The notes under the pieces were generated by a model. That model was not told where the DNA came from and did not search any database. It saw only the letters and a list, made by a program, of their open reading frames with translations. A program made the translations under genes and the position numbers. Below are positions 42,737 to 52,291 of a stretch of DNA of 64,000 bases, piece by piece (positions within the stretch are counted from its first letter, which is position 1; each line of letters opens with the position of its first letter). The DNA is from Archaeoglobus sp. JdFR-27 (GTDB lineage Archaea; Halobacteriota; Archaeoglobi; Archaeoglobales; Archaeoglobaceae): positions 1-64,000 of the forward strand of contig MTMO01000002.1 in NCBI GenBank assembly GCA_002011235.1, written 5' to 3'.

Positions 42737-43981
42737 TCATTTGGGACTGATTCGGCCCCACTTTTCAAGCGCCTTTCTTAACTCGGTTTTTTCTTCGGCA
42801 AAATCCTCAAGCGGTATTCCTTGTAAAGATGCTTCTATGGCCTGTCTTAACGCCTTAGCTCCAGCTAAACTTCCATCAGGGTGACCGTGAACGCCTCCTC
42901 CGGCCTGGATTATTACATCCGTTCCGAAAAACTCGATGATCGACGGCATCAAACCGGGATGCAGCCCCCCCGACGAGACAGGGAAAACTCTTTTGAAGTG
43001 GTACCAATCATCCCTGCATATTCCTGCAAGCCTGAGAACTTCTTCTCTGCTACCAGCCATCTTTCCCACCCCAGTCCCAACGTGCATGTTGTCAACTCCA
43101 GCCATTCTCGTGAGTTTGGTGATAACTTCTAAGGAAATCCCATGTTCTGGGTTCCTCGTGAAAGCTCCATGCATCGCTCTATGGGCATGGATCGCAAGTC
43201 CGTAATCCTCGCAAGTTTCCCTCAAAGTCTGAAATGCAGCAAATCCAGCTGTTAGGATATCGATCATTACATATTCATTCCCGAAATCCGCCACGAGCTT
43301 AGCTCTTTTCTCCATTTCTTTTGTTTCAGAAGTTATGTTTGCAAGATACGTTTTCCTCTCTCCTGTTTCTTTCTCAGCTTTTTCTCTTGCTTTCATCACG
43401 TTTTCAAGCCTTTTTTCGAACCTTACGAAGGGCTGACTCGACAGGTTTTCGTCATCTTTAAGAATGTCTATTCCTCCAAGCCAAGAATTCAGCCCTACTT
43501 TTGCGTACTCTTCTGCATCGAACCCAACTTTCGGCTTAGGGACTGTGCATGTGAGTGGTCTTTCAAATATCTTCAGCTTTTTCTTTATACTTTCGATTCC
43601 AAACTGTGGACCTTTAAAATGCTTTGCATAATCTTCAGGAATCTCAAAATCATCGAACCGCAAGCCTTCTATGGCTCTCATTCCAAAAATGTTTCCCGCT
43701 ACTGAGCTGAGGAATTGTGGGATGTTTCCCTCCTCAAAAAGATCTGTTTTGTAGGCAACACTTATCCTGTTTCCATCTACTCTAAAAACTCTGGCCATGA
43801 GATCCCTTATTCTATCAGGAAGTTCTGTGAGAGTTGTCCATGTCCCAACTGAGCTCTCAGATGCAACCCTTCCAGCAGCCTCCTCGATCGGGAGATCTGA
43901 TTTTACTGTGAAATGACATATAATCTCTTCCGAAGGCTCATATTCCAGATCAACGAAGCTCGTATACCATTCAAATCCCAT
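42737..43981 (-). CDS. rbcL: RuBisCO large subunit, form III
   Basis: A 414-aa RuBisCO. The carbamylated-Lys region reads GGIDILKDDENLSSQPF, the loop before it CTVPKPKVG, and phosphate-binding motifs include PVSSGGLHPGLM and AGGGVHGHPDGS. All residues expected for activity appear kept, so it is a true RuBisCO rather than form IV. In archaea without phosphoribulokinase, form III acts in AMP/nucleoside salvage by carboxylating ribulose-1,5-bisphosphate. No AMP phosphorylase or R15P isomerase gene is in the window. Confidence 0.95.
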   Translation of the reverse strand: MGFEWYTSFVDLEYEPSEEIICHFTVKSDLPIEEAAGRVASESSVGTWTTLTELPDRIRDLMARVFRVDGNRISVAYKTDLFEEGNIPQFLSSVAGNIFGMRAIEGLRFDDFEIPEDYAKHFKGPQFGIESIKKKLKIFERPLTCTVPKPKVGFDAEEYAKVGLNSWLGGIDILKDDENLSSQPFVRFEKRLENVMKAREKAEKETGERKTYLANITSETKEMEKRAKLVADFGNEYVMIDILTAGFAAFQTLRETCEDYGLAIHAHRAMHGAFTRNPEHGISLEVITKLTRMAGVDNMHVGTGVGKMAGSREEVLRLAGICRDDWYHFKRVFPVSSGGLHPGLMPSIIEFFGTDVIIQAGGGVHGHPDGSLAGAKALRQAIEASLQGIPLEDFAEEKTELRKALEKWGRISPK

Positions 43982-44058
43982 GTTTTGTATTGGTTAGTCA
44001 ATTAAATAATCTTTTGCTTATTTAGCGAATTCAATAATTCATACCATATCATCCTATA

Positions 44059-44916
44059 TCATCCTTTTTCTGCCAGGTATACACCCAAAATTGTTAGAAC
44101 TCCACCAAGAATTTTAATAACTGTGATCTCTTCGTTCAGAATGAAGAAAGCCATTATCGCCGTGAAAAAAGGGATCAGGTAAATGTAGATCGCCACCTTT
44201 GATGCATCTTCCATCTCCAGAGCCTTGTACCATATAAGATAGGCGACGAAGGAGCAGAGAATTGATAGGAACAGTATTGAGGCCCAGCTTAGCATCATCA
44301 CAGGTATCTGAATTCCTTCGAAGGCTAAAAAGGGAACCAAAGTTATTATGCCTGTTAAAAAAGCCCATGCAGTCAAAGCATCAGCATCATGCCTCGATAA
44401 GAGACTTTTTCCCACAATTGTGTAAATCGCCCAGAGAAATCCATCAAATATCATTAGCAAATCACCGGCAAAGGTTGAGCCGCTGAAAAAGTTGAGTTTT
44501 CCGTTCGATAGCACAAGAGATATACCGACCATTCCAACGAGTATGCCCAATGCTCTTATTGGAGTGATCTTTTCACTAAGAAGGAAAATTGAAAACAAAG
44601 CTATGAAAAGAACCGAGCTGTTAATGAGGATGGATGCATTGATGGCCGTTGTAAGTTTCAATGCCATGAATTGTACAGCATAAAGTAATGAGACGCCTGT
44701 AAGTCCAAGGATTAGTAGTAAAATAAAATCTTTCCTTTCAAAACTAAAGAGTTCGTTCCTTTTTCTCAGGTAAACGTATCCAAAAAGCAAAGGCGAGGCA
44801 ATCGAAAATCTCCAAAAAGCTAGGTTGAATGGGCCCAGCTCGATGAGACCCCATTTTATGAATATGAATGAAGAGGCCCAGATGACCGCTACCAAGAGTA
44901 GGCCAATCTTTCTCAT
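44059..44916 (-). CDS. EamA/DMT-family transporter
   Basis: A 285-aa membrane protein with ten hydrophobic helices arranged as two EamA repeats (first MRKIGLLLVAVIWASSFIFI, second beginning about residue 148 with AGDLLMIFDGFLWA). This is the drug/metabolite transporter superfamily. Substrates range from amino acids to nucleotides and cannot be predicted. It stands alone between rbcL and rps3ae on the same strand. Confidence 0.9.
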   Translation of the reverse strand: MRKIGLLLVAVIWASSFIFIKWGLIELGPFNLAFWRFSIASPLLFGYVYLRKRNELFSFERKDFILLLILGLTGVSLLYAVQFMALKLTTAINASILINSSVLFIALFSIFLLSEKITPIRALGILVGMVGISLVLSNGKLNFFSGSTFAGDLLMIFDGFLWAIYTIVGKSLLSRHDADALTAWAFLTGIITLVPFLAFEGIQIPVMMLSWASILFLSILCSFVAYLIWYKALEMEDASKVAIYIYLIPFFTAIMAFFILNEEITVIKILGGVLTILGVYLAEKG

Positions 44917-44965
44917 TCAAATCTAAGTTAGATTAAAAAGTGAGGTTCTAACTGAGTTCCAATCT

Positions 44966-45616
44966 CTAAGCTTCAGCCTCGGCTTTCTCTGGTTCTACTT
45001 CTTCTTCAACGACTCCTTTTTCAATCCCTTTTGGCTCCTTTAGCAGTTCTATCTTTCTTATTTCAACCCTTCTTAGTGGATAGACCTTCTTAGCATTCTT
45101 ATAGATCTCTGATGGAATCTTTCCAAGGATGCATTCCTGGATGAATTGAACAAAGCTAATGTCGCCGGATTTAAGAATTATTTCCCTCATTATGGCTCTT
45201 ATCGCACTCCTCTGTGAGGTCTTACACCTTCTTATTGTAAATGCCACGGGCTTAACTCTCAATTCATATCCATCGCTCGTTGTTATATCAACGACATCCT
45301 CTACCTTTGTCGTCCTCCTTCGTGTTAGACTGTTAATGTAGTCCCTTCCAAGCTCATATCTGAAGAAGCTCGTATAAGCGTTACTTCCTGCGACTTTGTA
45401 AACCTTGAAGTAAAGCTTCTTGTAAGGGTTCTGGTTTGAGTAGTCATTTGTAAGCTCAGCCAAGGTAACTTCAACAACTCTGTTCAAGACCTTCTCCGGC
45501 TCATCTGCGGGAGTCTGACCTATTTCACCCATCCCAAAGTATTCTGGGGCTATGAGCGTGTACCACTTTTTCAGTGTCCATTTATCCTTTACTCGTGCAT
45601 GTCTTTTCCTCGCCGT
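44966..45616 (-). CDS. rps3ae: 30S ribosomal protein S3Ae (eS1)
   Basis: A ribosomal small-subunit protein of the archaeal/eukaryotic S3Ae (eS1) family. The track begins at an internal Met (45532), but the frame continues upstream through ARKRHARVKDKWTLKKWYTL, the true family N-terminus. It has no ATG, GTG or TTG there. An ACG at 45616 lies seven bases after a perfect AGGAGG and yields MARKRHARVKDKW. So the start is ACG, or an ATG with a base error. The total is 216 aa, ending in a Glu-rich tail. Family core motifs include LGRDYINSLTRRRT and RCKTSQRSAIRAIMREI. Confidence 0.93.
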   Translation of the reverse strand, partial: TARKRHARVKDKWTLKKWYTLIAPEYFGMGEIGQTPADEPEKVLNRVVEVTLAELTNDYSNQNPYKKLYFKVYKVAGSNAYTSFFRYELGRDYINSLTRRRTTKVEDVVDITTSDGYELRVKPVAFTIRRCKTSQRSAIRAIMREIILKSGDISFVQFIQECILGKIPSEIYKNAKKVYPLRRVEIRKIELLKEPKGIEKGVVEEEVEPEKAEAEA

Positions 45617-45623
45617 TTTAATC

Positions 45624-45629
45624 CCTCCT
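45624..45629 (-). promoter_or_regulatory. Shine-Dalgarno that fixes an ACG start for rps3ae
   Basis: AGGAGG on the minus strand, seven bases before ACG 45616. The nearest standard start in frame (45532) has no ribosome site and would remove 28 conserved residues, so this site decides the start. Confidence 0.75.
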
Positions 45630-45688
45630 AGCTTTTCATCAAAGAGTCAATTAATAAATTTTTTGTCCTTTGAGTTCAAGGTACTTGC

Positions 45689-46456
45689 ATGACCAACATA
45701 ATCGAAGAACAGATTAAAAAGATTTCCCGGATGCTTGCTGACGCAAAGCATGCCGTTGTTTTTACAGGCTCGGGGATATCGGCTGAAAGTGGGATACCAA
45801 CCTTCCGAGGAACAGATGGTTTATGGTTGAGATACAATCCAGAAGAAGTTGCATCGATTTACGGGTTTAAGCGAAACCCAGCAAAATTCTGGGAATTTGC
45901 TAAGGAACTCATAGTCAAAACGAAAGCCTCACCGAATCCCGCACACTATGCCATTGCGGAACTCGAAAAGGAGGGTGTTGTTAAGGCTGTGATAACCCAG
46001 AACATTGACATGCTCCACCAGAACGCAGGCAGTAAGAAGGTTCTCGAACTACATGGATCGATGAGCTACGTCGATTGCTTAGATTGTGGAGCAGAATATG
46101 AGTGGGAATACATCGAAAGGGTTCTCGAAGAAAAGCAGCCTCTTTGCGAAAAATGTAAGAGTGATCTTTTAAAACCGAGAGTTGTTTTCTTTGGCGAACC
46201 TCTACCACCAGATGTGCTCTCGGAGGCGATGGAAGAAGCAAAAAGATGTGATCTGTTTATTGTTGTAGGCTCTTCTCTCGTAGTTTATCCAGCTGCAAGT
46301 CTACCCGATATGGCGAAAAGGAGTGGTGCAAAGCTTGCGATGGTTAATCTCGAACCGACAGAGAAAGATCACACCTTCGATGCCATCGTTTATGGAAGAG
46401 CAGGAGAGATCATGCCTAGAATAGTTGAGGAGTTCAAAAGATTGAGATATGGATAG
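45689..46456 (+). CDS. Sir2-family NAD-dependent protein deacylase
   Basis: A 255-aa sirtuin. NAD-binding motifs are FTGSGISAESGIPTFRG and TQNIDMLH, the catalytic His is in LELHGSM, and the zinc site is CLDCGAEY...CEKCKSD. GSSLVVYPAA and MVNLEPT complete the pocket. In archaea related enzymes deacetylate chromatin proteins and acyl-CoA synthetases. Intact and monocistronic, divergent from S3Ae. Confidence 0.95.
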   Translation: MTNIIEEQIKKISRMLADAKHAVVFTGSGISAESGIPTFRGTDGLWLRYNPEEVASIYGFKRNPAKFWEFAKELIVKTKASPNPAHYAIAELEKEGVVKAVITQNIDMLHQNAGSKKVLELHGSMSYVDCLDCGAEYEWEYIERVLEEKQPLCEKCKSDLLKPRVVFFGEPLPPDVLSEAMEEAKRCDLFIVVGSSLVVYPAASLPDMAKRSGAKLAMVNLEPTEKDHTFDAIVYGRAGEIMPRIVEEFKRLRYG

Positions 46457-46623
46457 GCTAAATCTTCTATGGCTATATATATTTCTTCCACATCAGCTAC
46501 CCATAATATCAGTTACTCATATTTTTCTTTAACTTTCTGATAACCTAATACACCAAATCTAGGCCTTAAGACAGAAACTACAAGTGGGAAAAATGAGAAT
46601 ATTTAAAACACTAAAACAAGACA

Positions 46624-47403
46624 CTAAAACTTCACAACCTTGCACAAATTCAAATAGTTCTCTGGATGAATTTTCTTGAGTTTGCCGCTACAAATCGGGC
46701 ACTCTTTATTGGGTCTCACTTCGATGTTAAAAATTTCCATTGTTTGGAGATCAATCCTGAGCAATCCCGAGAGGGTTTCACCTATTCCAGTTATAATCTT
46801 TAAAGCTTCAACCGCCTGAATGCACCCCATGACTCCGGGTGTTGCCCCTATTATTCCTGGCGTTTTTGACGGAGGAGCTACAGGATAAAGGCATCGATAG
46901 CAGGGGGTTGATTTTATGGTCATAGCTTCTCCTTCAAACTCAAATACAGCAGCATGAACTAAGGGTATATCTACAATCCTACATGCATCATTAAGAATAA
47001 ACCTTGTTCTGAAGTTATCTGGGCATGAAACAACTACATCGTGTCCCTTGATTATTTTCATCACGTTCTCAGGCTCAATTTCATCTTTTATCGCTTCTAC
47101 GTTTACATCGGGATTTAGTTTTTCGGCAAAATCTTTGGCTGATTCGGCCTTGTTCCAGCCTATCTTTCCTGAATGGATGACTTGCCTCTGGAGATTGCTT
47201 TTTTCAACGGTATCAAAGTCAACAATGGTTAGATTTCCAACCCCAGCTGCCGCAAGGTACATTATAACTGGACTGCCCAAACCTCCAGCTCCAACCACGA
47301 GAACCTTTGACTTTAAAAGCTTCTCCTGGCTTTCCAGTCCAAAATATGGAATCATTATCTGCCTGCTATATCTTTCGGTGTCAATCTTCAGTGAAGATCT
47401 CAT
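46624..47403 (-). CDS. E1-like adenylyltransferase (MoeB/ThiF/HesA family)
   Basis: A 259-aa adenylating enzyme for a ubiquitin-like sulfur carrier (MoaD/ThiS/SAMP). The start ATG 47403 (MRSSLKIDTERYSRQIMIP) is preferred to the track start, which lies within the upstream gene. ATP-binding motif LVVGAGGLGSPVIMYLA, Arg finger NLQRQVIH, and zinc pairs CYRC and CPIC are present. It overlaps the DUF362 gene by 23 bp. It could serve molybdopterin or tRNA thiolation. The carrier is not adjacent. Confidence 0.88.
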   Translation of the reverse strand: MRSSLKIDTERYSRQIMIPYFGLESQEKLLKSKVLVVGAGGLGSPVIMYLAAAGVGNLTIVDFDTVEKSNLQRQVIHSGKIGWNKAESAKDFAEKLNPDVNVEAIKDEIEPENVMKIIKGHDVVVSCPDNFRTRFILNDACRIVDIPLVHAAVFEFEGEAMTIKSTPCYRCLYPVAPPSKTPGIIGATPGVMGCIQAVEALKIITGIGETLSGLLRIDLQTMEIFNIEVRPNKECPICSGKLKKIHPENYLNLCKVVKF

Positions 47404-48478
47404 AGCTTTTCTCACCCAAACCAAGCTTTTCAGCATATTCAATCTGGACTTCTGGCGAGGTCCACTCCCAGAATTTTTTCTCACCAGTTAAAGCATCCCT
47501 ATTTGCTTCAAGCTTTTTCAGAACATCAAGACATGCTGCATCCACCGACACCATATCTCTCGAGGCAAATATCCCTACATCTGGAGCAACGGGGTTATCG
47601 CTGTACGGATGACAATCGCAGTGAGGGGTTATATCTATCATGAAGTTGATGAATGCGAAATTCTCCTTCCCAACGACCTCGAATACTCCCTTTGCACATT
47701 CGACTATTCTCTCACAGATGTCTGCTCCACTGAGCCAGGGACCAATAGTTACCGCATCATATTCGCATACCTCATTGCAGCCTGTACATTTAAGACATTT
47801 CGAGCGATTGATTTTAAAATTCTCTATCGCATTCACAGGACAGACCTCAACACATAAACCACATTCTGTACAGTTTTCGTTTATTTCCGGAGGGTTGGGA
47901 CAATGAAGGTCAAATTTAGAGGGTTTAGCAACGCATCCAACACCTATATTCTTTATGCCTCCTCCGATTCCCCCCTGCATGTGGAGCTTAAAGTGGGTTG
48001 CACAGATGATTTTGTCGACATGCTCGAAGGTCTTCGCAACATGAATTTCCTTCAGATTTTTCCCGTTAATTGGCACCTTCACAAAATCGAAGCCTAGCAA
48101 GCCATCGGCGATGATTATCGGAGCGCCTACCGTTTGAGAAGTGTAACCGTTCTCTTCAGCTATCTCGATTCTCCCCAATGCTGTTGCTCTATCTCTGGTA
48201 AGCCCGAGTCCTGTTGTTTCGGTTATGAATGGTCTTCCTCCTCTTTTCTCGATTTCTTTCACAATCGTTCTGAGGTAAACTGATCTGAGGGTTTTAGTTG
48301 TGCCTCTGTCCCCAAAATGGGTCTTAACGGCTACAATATCGTTCTTCTCAATAAAATCAAAAAGACCGCTTTTTTCAATAAGAAACCTCAATTTGTTTAC
48401 CAAGCTAAGATTTGGCTGAAACCACTCGGAAGGGTCCATTACTCTGGCCCTCGAGTCCGTAAAATAAACCTCGCCCAT
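47381..48478 (-). CDS. DUF362 protein with two [4Fe-4S] motifs
   Basis: A 365-aa protein of the DUF362 family with a central ferredoxin insert: CTECGLCVEVCPVNAI and CLKCTGCNEVCEYDAV. The start ATG 48478 (MGEVYFTDSRARV) lies about 27 bases after a TTAAATA box, fitting a leaderless message. The track's earlier ATG (48520) is possible but has no ribosome site. It is linked by overlap to the E1-like gene. The biochemical role is unknown. Such proteins are found in anaerobes and probably handle electrons or metal centres. Confidence 0.85.
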   Translation of the reverse strand: MGEVYFTDSRARVMDPSEWFQPNLSLVNKLRFLIEKSGLFDFIEKNDIVAVKTHFGDRGTTKTLRSVYLRTIVKEIEKRGGRPFITETTGLGLTRDRATALGRIEIAEENGYTSQTVGAPIIIADGLLGFDFVKVPINGKNLKEIHVAKTFEHVDKIICATHFKLHMQGGIGGGIKNIGVGCVAKPSKFDLHCPNPPEINENCTECGLCVEVCPVNAIENFKINRSKCLKCTGCNEVCEYDAVTIGPWLSGADICERIVECAKGVFEVVGKENFAFINFMIDITPHCDCHPYSDNPVAPDVGIFASRDMVSVDAACLDVLKKLEANRDALTGEKKFWEWTSPEVQIEYAEKLGLGEKSYEIFTED

Positions 48479-48592
48479 GTTGCTTGCTTTTTGAAATAAA
48501 CTATTTAATGTTTTGGCCATGTTACTGACTGTAGATAAAGCGGGAGTAACAGAACCATTAGAAATTTAAACCAATCCTTCGGGGGATTAAGA

Positions 48593-49354
48593 ATGGAGAT
48601 AAATTTGAAAATTCCGATGCTCTTTTTCATACTCCTTTATATACTAGTACTTATTTGCTCCGGGTCAGCTTTAGCAGAACCGATGGTGGAAAAATCCCAT
48701 ATTGTTATCATTCCTGAAAAGGAGACCTATGTAATCGAGGTTCTTTCTTTCTTAGGAGATAATGCAACGGAATTGAAACTTGAGATGCCTGAAGGCGCTA
48801 AACTTATCAATATTTCTGGAAGTCTCAATTACTCCTCACTAAAAATTGACGGAAATTTAGTTTTATTTGAGAATCCGAAAGTAATAAATGGAAGTCATAT
48901 AGCTCTTGAGTACCACCTCCAGAATAAGATTTTCAGAAAGAAAATCACACTGAATACCACCAAACTGCTGGTTTTTCTCCCAACAATGATAGATGTTGTA
49001 GAAAGATCTGAAAATCTTGTCTTTAGAGGAACTGCAACTCTTGGTAGGAGTAACTACTCTATTCTTGAGGCTGAGAATCTCCTCCCTGGAGAAGAAATAT
49101 ATCTTAAATTTGAGGAGAAAAAATTAACTACCCCCCCAAGTGGTACTACTTCCAGTGATTCCAATAAGGGTAGTCCTAAATTCAATACAATTTTCTTAAT
49201 TGGCCTCGTGCTCATTATTGGAGGGGCGATTCTCTTCATTTTTACAAAACATACTAAGACTTGGGATGTTAAGGACGAAGATAAAGAAGAAAGCAAAGAA
49301 AAGAAAAAAGAAAACGATAAGACGAGAGAAAAGAGGGGAGGCTGGGAAATCTGA
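48593..49354 (+). CDS. Exported, membrane-anchored hypothetical protein
   Basis: A 253-aa protein with an N-terminal signal peptide (IPMLFFILLYILVLICSGSA), an exterior beta-rich domain with several N-x-S/T sequons, a Thr/Ser/Pro linker (TTPPSGTTSSDSN), one transmembrane helix (about 203-222) and a highly charged cytoplasmic Lys/Glu tail. The topology suggests a surface protein. No family recognised. A tRNA-Ser gene follows on the same strand. Confidence 0.75.
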   Translation: MEINLKIPMLFFILLYILVLICSGSALAEPMVEKSHIVIIPEKETYVIEVLSFLGDNATELKLEMPEGAKLINISGSLNYSSLKIDGNLVLFENPKVINGSHIALEYHLQNKIFRKKITLNTTKLLVFLPTMIDVVERSENLVFRGTATLGRSNYSILEAENLLPGEEIYLKFEEKKLTTPPSGTTSSDSNKGSPKFNTIFLIGLVLIIGGAILFIFTKHTKTWDVKDEDKEESKEKKKENDKTREKRGGWEI

Positions 49355-49469
49355 TAAAGTGTTTAAGCAAATGTTTAAGCAATCTCTGCAGTATCCTCAG
49401 TCACCATACAAAAAGACCGTTAATTCTTTATATTCAGTCCAAGTAAACTACTCAAAGCAACTATTACGG

Positions 49470-49579
49470 GCCGGGGTGGCAGAGAGGCACTGCGCGAGCC
49501 TGGAGTTGTAAAAACTTAAAGCTCGCCAGATAGCTCGTGTCCCTTCTGGGACGCGTGGGTTCAAGTCCCACCCCCGGCG
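49470..49579 (+). tRNA. tRNA-Ser (anticodon GGA) with intron
   Basis: Acceptor stem GCCGGGG/CCCCGGC with discriminator G. The long variable arm GTCCC-TTCT-GGGAC marks a class II tRNA, and the T-arm is GTGGGTTCAAGTCCCAC. The anticodon stem CGAGC pairs with the second GCTCG, leaving an insertion of 26 bases (49506-49531) after position 37. CTGG/CCAG flanked by three-base bulges (AGT, ATA) forms the bulge-helix-bulge cut by the archaeal splicing endonuclease. After splicing the loop is CTGGAGA, giving GGA for UCC/UCU. CCA is not encoded. Confidence 0.92.
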
Positions 49580-49700
49580 TACTAAAAAAGCTGTTTGAAA
49601 CTGTTTTGAGTTATCTGTACTCTACATGAATTGTTTGAGAATTTTTGACTGGAAGGACAACAAAAAATTGAAAAACTTTTACAATCAAACTTTTGATGTC

Positions 49701-51725
49701 ATGGGGGGCTTTAAAAGGTCTATCTGCCAGCTTTGTAAGTGTGATTGTGGAATCCTCGTAGAAATCGAAAATGGAAGAGTCATAGGTATAAAAGGGGATC
49801 CTGAGAATCCCAATAACAGAGGGAGAATATGTATAAGGGGAAAAAATTCTGAGAAGGTTCTGTATCATCCTGAAAGGCTTAAGAAACCCCTTTTGAACGT
49901 TGGCGAAAGAGGAAATCCGAAATGGAAAGAAATAGCCTGGGATGAGGCTTTAAAAATAATAGCTGAAAAACTAACAGAACTCAAAAAGGAAGGTATTGAG
50001 GAGTCCCTTGTATTTCTTTACGGTCCTGCTGCCAGAATAGTTGATGTAAGCATCGTAAGAAGATTTGCCAATGTTTTTGGTACACCAAATGTAACCGGGA
50101 GCTGGTCTTACTGCGTTGGGCCGAAGGTTCTTGCCTCCCAACTAGTATTCGGTTTCCCCTATCCGATAGGAGACTTTGCAAGATCTAAACTTATAGTCTT
50201 GTGGGGTACGAATCCTCTTGTCTCAAGAATCCACAGATATCATGGGATCGTAGAAGATATAATCCGTGCAAAAAATAACGGTGCAAAAATAGTCGTTGTC
50301 GATCCGAGAAAATCTGAGACAGCAAGGATCGCAGACTATCATCTCAAAATTAGGCCTGGAAAGGATATCTACCTAGCACTTGGATTGATCAACTATCTAA
50401 TCGAAAATAACCTGTATGATAGGGAATTCGTTAAAAAACACGTGTCTGGATTCGAAAAACTTACAAAATCAGTAAAGAAGTACTCCATGGATTACACCGA
50501 AGCCAAAACAGACATTCCAGCTAAACTCATCGAAGAGATTGGAGATCTGCTTGGCAGCATTAAACCTGCGAGCATTGACAGGAGGGAAGGTGTATTACAT
50601 AACGTTAACGGTTTCCAAACTACCAGAGCCCTTGCTACACTTGCAGCAATAACAGGAAATGTTGATGTTGAGGGGGGACTTATTTTCAACCCTTCAATTG
50701 AAATAAATGATATTACACTCAAAGAACTTCTCCCAACTCCTGAAAAGATCCCGTTCTGGAAGGAAAGATTTCCCCTCGCTAGAGATTGCAGTGCCTATCT
50801 AAGCGATGTGATTCTCTCTGCAAATCCATATCCAATAAAAGTGCTGATAGTGTTCAAATCGAATCCTGTCCTGACTTTGCCCGACACAAAGAAGTTTGTC
50901 AGGGCGATGAAGAAACTGGAGCTGGTTATGGTTCACGACATATTTCTCACTGCAACTTGCAGGTATGCGGATATAGTTCTACCCGCTTCCACGTTTTTTA
51001 AAAAAGCAGAGATCGATGCCGTTCCTCTGAAAAAATACAGATGGGTCAGAGTAAAGAGAAAGATAGTTGAACCTGTTGGAGGGGCTAAATCTGAAGTTGA
51101 GTTCATAATATCTCTCGCAAGAAAGATGAGGTATCATGATTATTTCCCTTACTCTTCCGAGGATGAAATTCTCAAAGAGCTTTTGAAGGGAACAGAAGTT
51201 GAAAATTATTCACTCGAAGAGCTCGAAAGAGGTGTTTTACTTGAGAATCCTGTTGGAGAAATGAGAAAGAGTAGATTCCTAACACCTTCAGGAAAGATAG
51301 AGTTGTTTTCCGAGATACTAAAGCAAATGGAGATGTATGAACTTATTCCCATAAGTTCGGTGGAAGAGACTCCAGAGTATCCATATGTGCTGATAACGGG
51401 GGCAAGAACCCCATCTTACTACCATTCTCAGTTCAGGAATATCGAGCCGCTTAGAAGGATGAATCCAGAACCATTGGCAGAGATTGGAGAAGGGATTAGC
51501 GAAAAGGAGAGAATATTTGATGGTGAGTTTGTAAACATAAAAACAAAATTTGGAGAACTTGAAATTAAAGCTTCGGTGGTACCGGAGATGCATCCATATA
51601 CTGTCTCAATCCCGCATGGGTGGGAAAATTGTAACGCGAACCTCTTAACGGGTAATGTCTTTGAGCCTTTAACTGGGGCACCCATGTATCGGGCCATTCC
51701 ATGCAGGGTTGAGCGAGTTAGATGA
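49701..51725 (+). CDS. Cytosolic molybdopterin oxidoreductase (DMSO reductase family)
   Basis: A 674-aa catalytic subunit using a bis-MGD Mo or W cofactor. The N-terminal Fe-S motif is ICQLCKCDCG with the fourth Cys in GRICIRG. The Mo-ligand region reads GSWSYCVGPKV. Cofactor-binding segments include VLWGTNPLVSR and VVDPRKSETA, with VFKSNPVLTLPD further on. There is no twin-arginine signal, so it works in the cytoplasm. The ATG at 49701 is preferred to 49626 because the extra 25 residues are unlike the family. No electron-transfer subunit lies next to it. The substrate is unknown. Confidence 0.88.
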   Translation: MGGFKRSICQLCKCDCGILVEIENGRVIGIKGDPENPNNRGRICIRGKNSEKVLYHPERLKKPLLNVGERGNPKWKEIAWDEALKIIAEKLTELKKEGIEESLVFLYGPAARIVDVSIVRRFANVFGTPNVTGSWSYCVGPKVLASQLVFGFPYPIGDFARSKLIVLWGTNPLVSRIHRYHGIVEDIIRAKNNGAKIVVVDPRKSETARIADYHLKIRPGKDIYLALGLINYLIENNLYDREFVKKHVSGFEKLTKSVKKYSMDYTEAKTDIPAKLIEEIGDLLGSIKPASIDRREGVLHNVNGFQTTRALATLAAITGNVDVEGGLIFNPSIEINDITLKELLPTPEKIPFWKERFPLARDCSAYLSDVILSANPYPIKVLIVFKSNPVLTLPDTKKFVRAMKKLELVMVHDIFLTATCRYADIVLPASTFFKKAEIDAVPLKKYRWVRVKRKIVEPVGGAKSEVEFIISLARKMRYHDYFPYSSEDEILKELLKGTEVENYSLEELERGVLLENPVGEMRKSRFLTPSGKIELFSEILKQMEMYELIPISSVEETPEYPYVLITGARTPSYYHSQFRNIEPLRRMNPEPLAEIGEGISEKERIFDGEFVNIKTKFGELEIKASVVPEMHPYTVSIPHGWENCNANLLTGNVFEPLTGAPMYRAIPCRVERVR

Positions 51726-52051
51726 AAGTAAAATGGCGTAATTATTGTAAATAAGATCTTTACCAAACTAACTTTTAGCCAACCTCTGTAACCTTCTTTT
51801 CTCTAAAAACCAAGAGCAACAACCAAATCTAACCAAAAAGACATCCAGGGCAGCGAACTTGTAAACAGATTTCATAGTATAGTGGTGTAATCTAGTATAA
51901 ATCTTCTCAAACTCATTGATTTAATTAGATTGAAGGCATTAATTTGAAATCCTTCCAACAATTCATCTACAAAAAATTAGAAATGGGAAACTTTTCAGAA
52001 AAGTTAGAAATATTAGAAAAATCTTAAATAATTTTGGTTAGTTACATCGCT
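51726..52051. other. Intergenic region, AT-rich
   Basis: About 325 bases with no ORF of note. The last 70 bases are AT-rich with candidate promoter sequence (TTAAATAATTTTGG near 52024) for the AbrB-type gene. No RNA gene recognised. Confidence 0.4.
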
Positions 52052-52291
52052 ATGGTAAAAACATGCCGAATAGCAAGAGTTGAAGCCATATTAAGCGTTG
52101 ACAACAAAGGTCAGATTTTACTGCCAAAGGAATTGAGGGAGAGAGCAAATATTAAAGCTGGAGACAAGCTAGTTTTGGTAACTGGTTGTGATGAGAGAGA
52201 TGAGATATGTTGTTTCATCCTTGTCAAAGCTGAAATTCTGAATGAGAGTGTTAAAGAGGCGATTGGCCCAATGCTGAGAGGAATTTTGTGA
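52052..52291 (+). CDS. AbrB/SpoVT-type regulator
   Basis: A 79-aa protein. An N-terminal swapped-hairpin domain ([20 protein letters not shown]...GDKLVLV) is followed by a short acidic/Cys-containing segment ([18 protein letters not shown]). The CDERDEICC cluster could sense metal or arsenite (inference). ATG 52052 ([14 protein letters not shown]) is preferred to the upstream TTG. Its stop overlaps the ATG of the arsenite exporter gene, so it is probably its co-transcribed regulator. Confidence 0.8.
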   Translation: MVKTCRIARVEAILSVDNKGQILLPKELRERANIKAGDKLVLVTGCDERDEICCFILVKAEILNESVKEAIGPMLRGIL

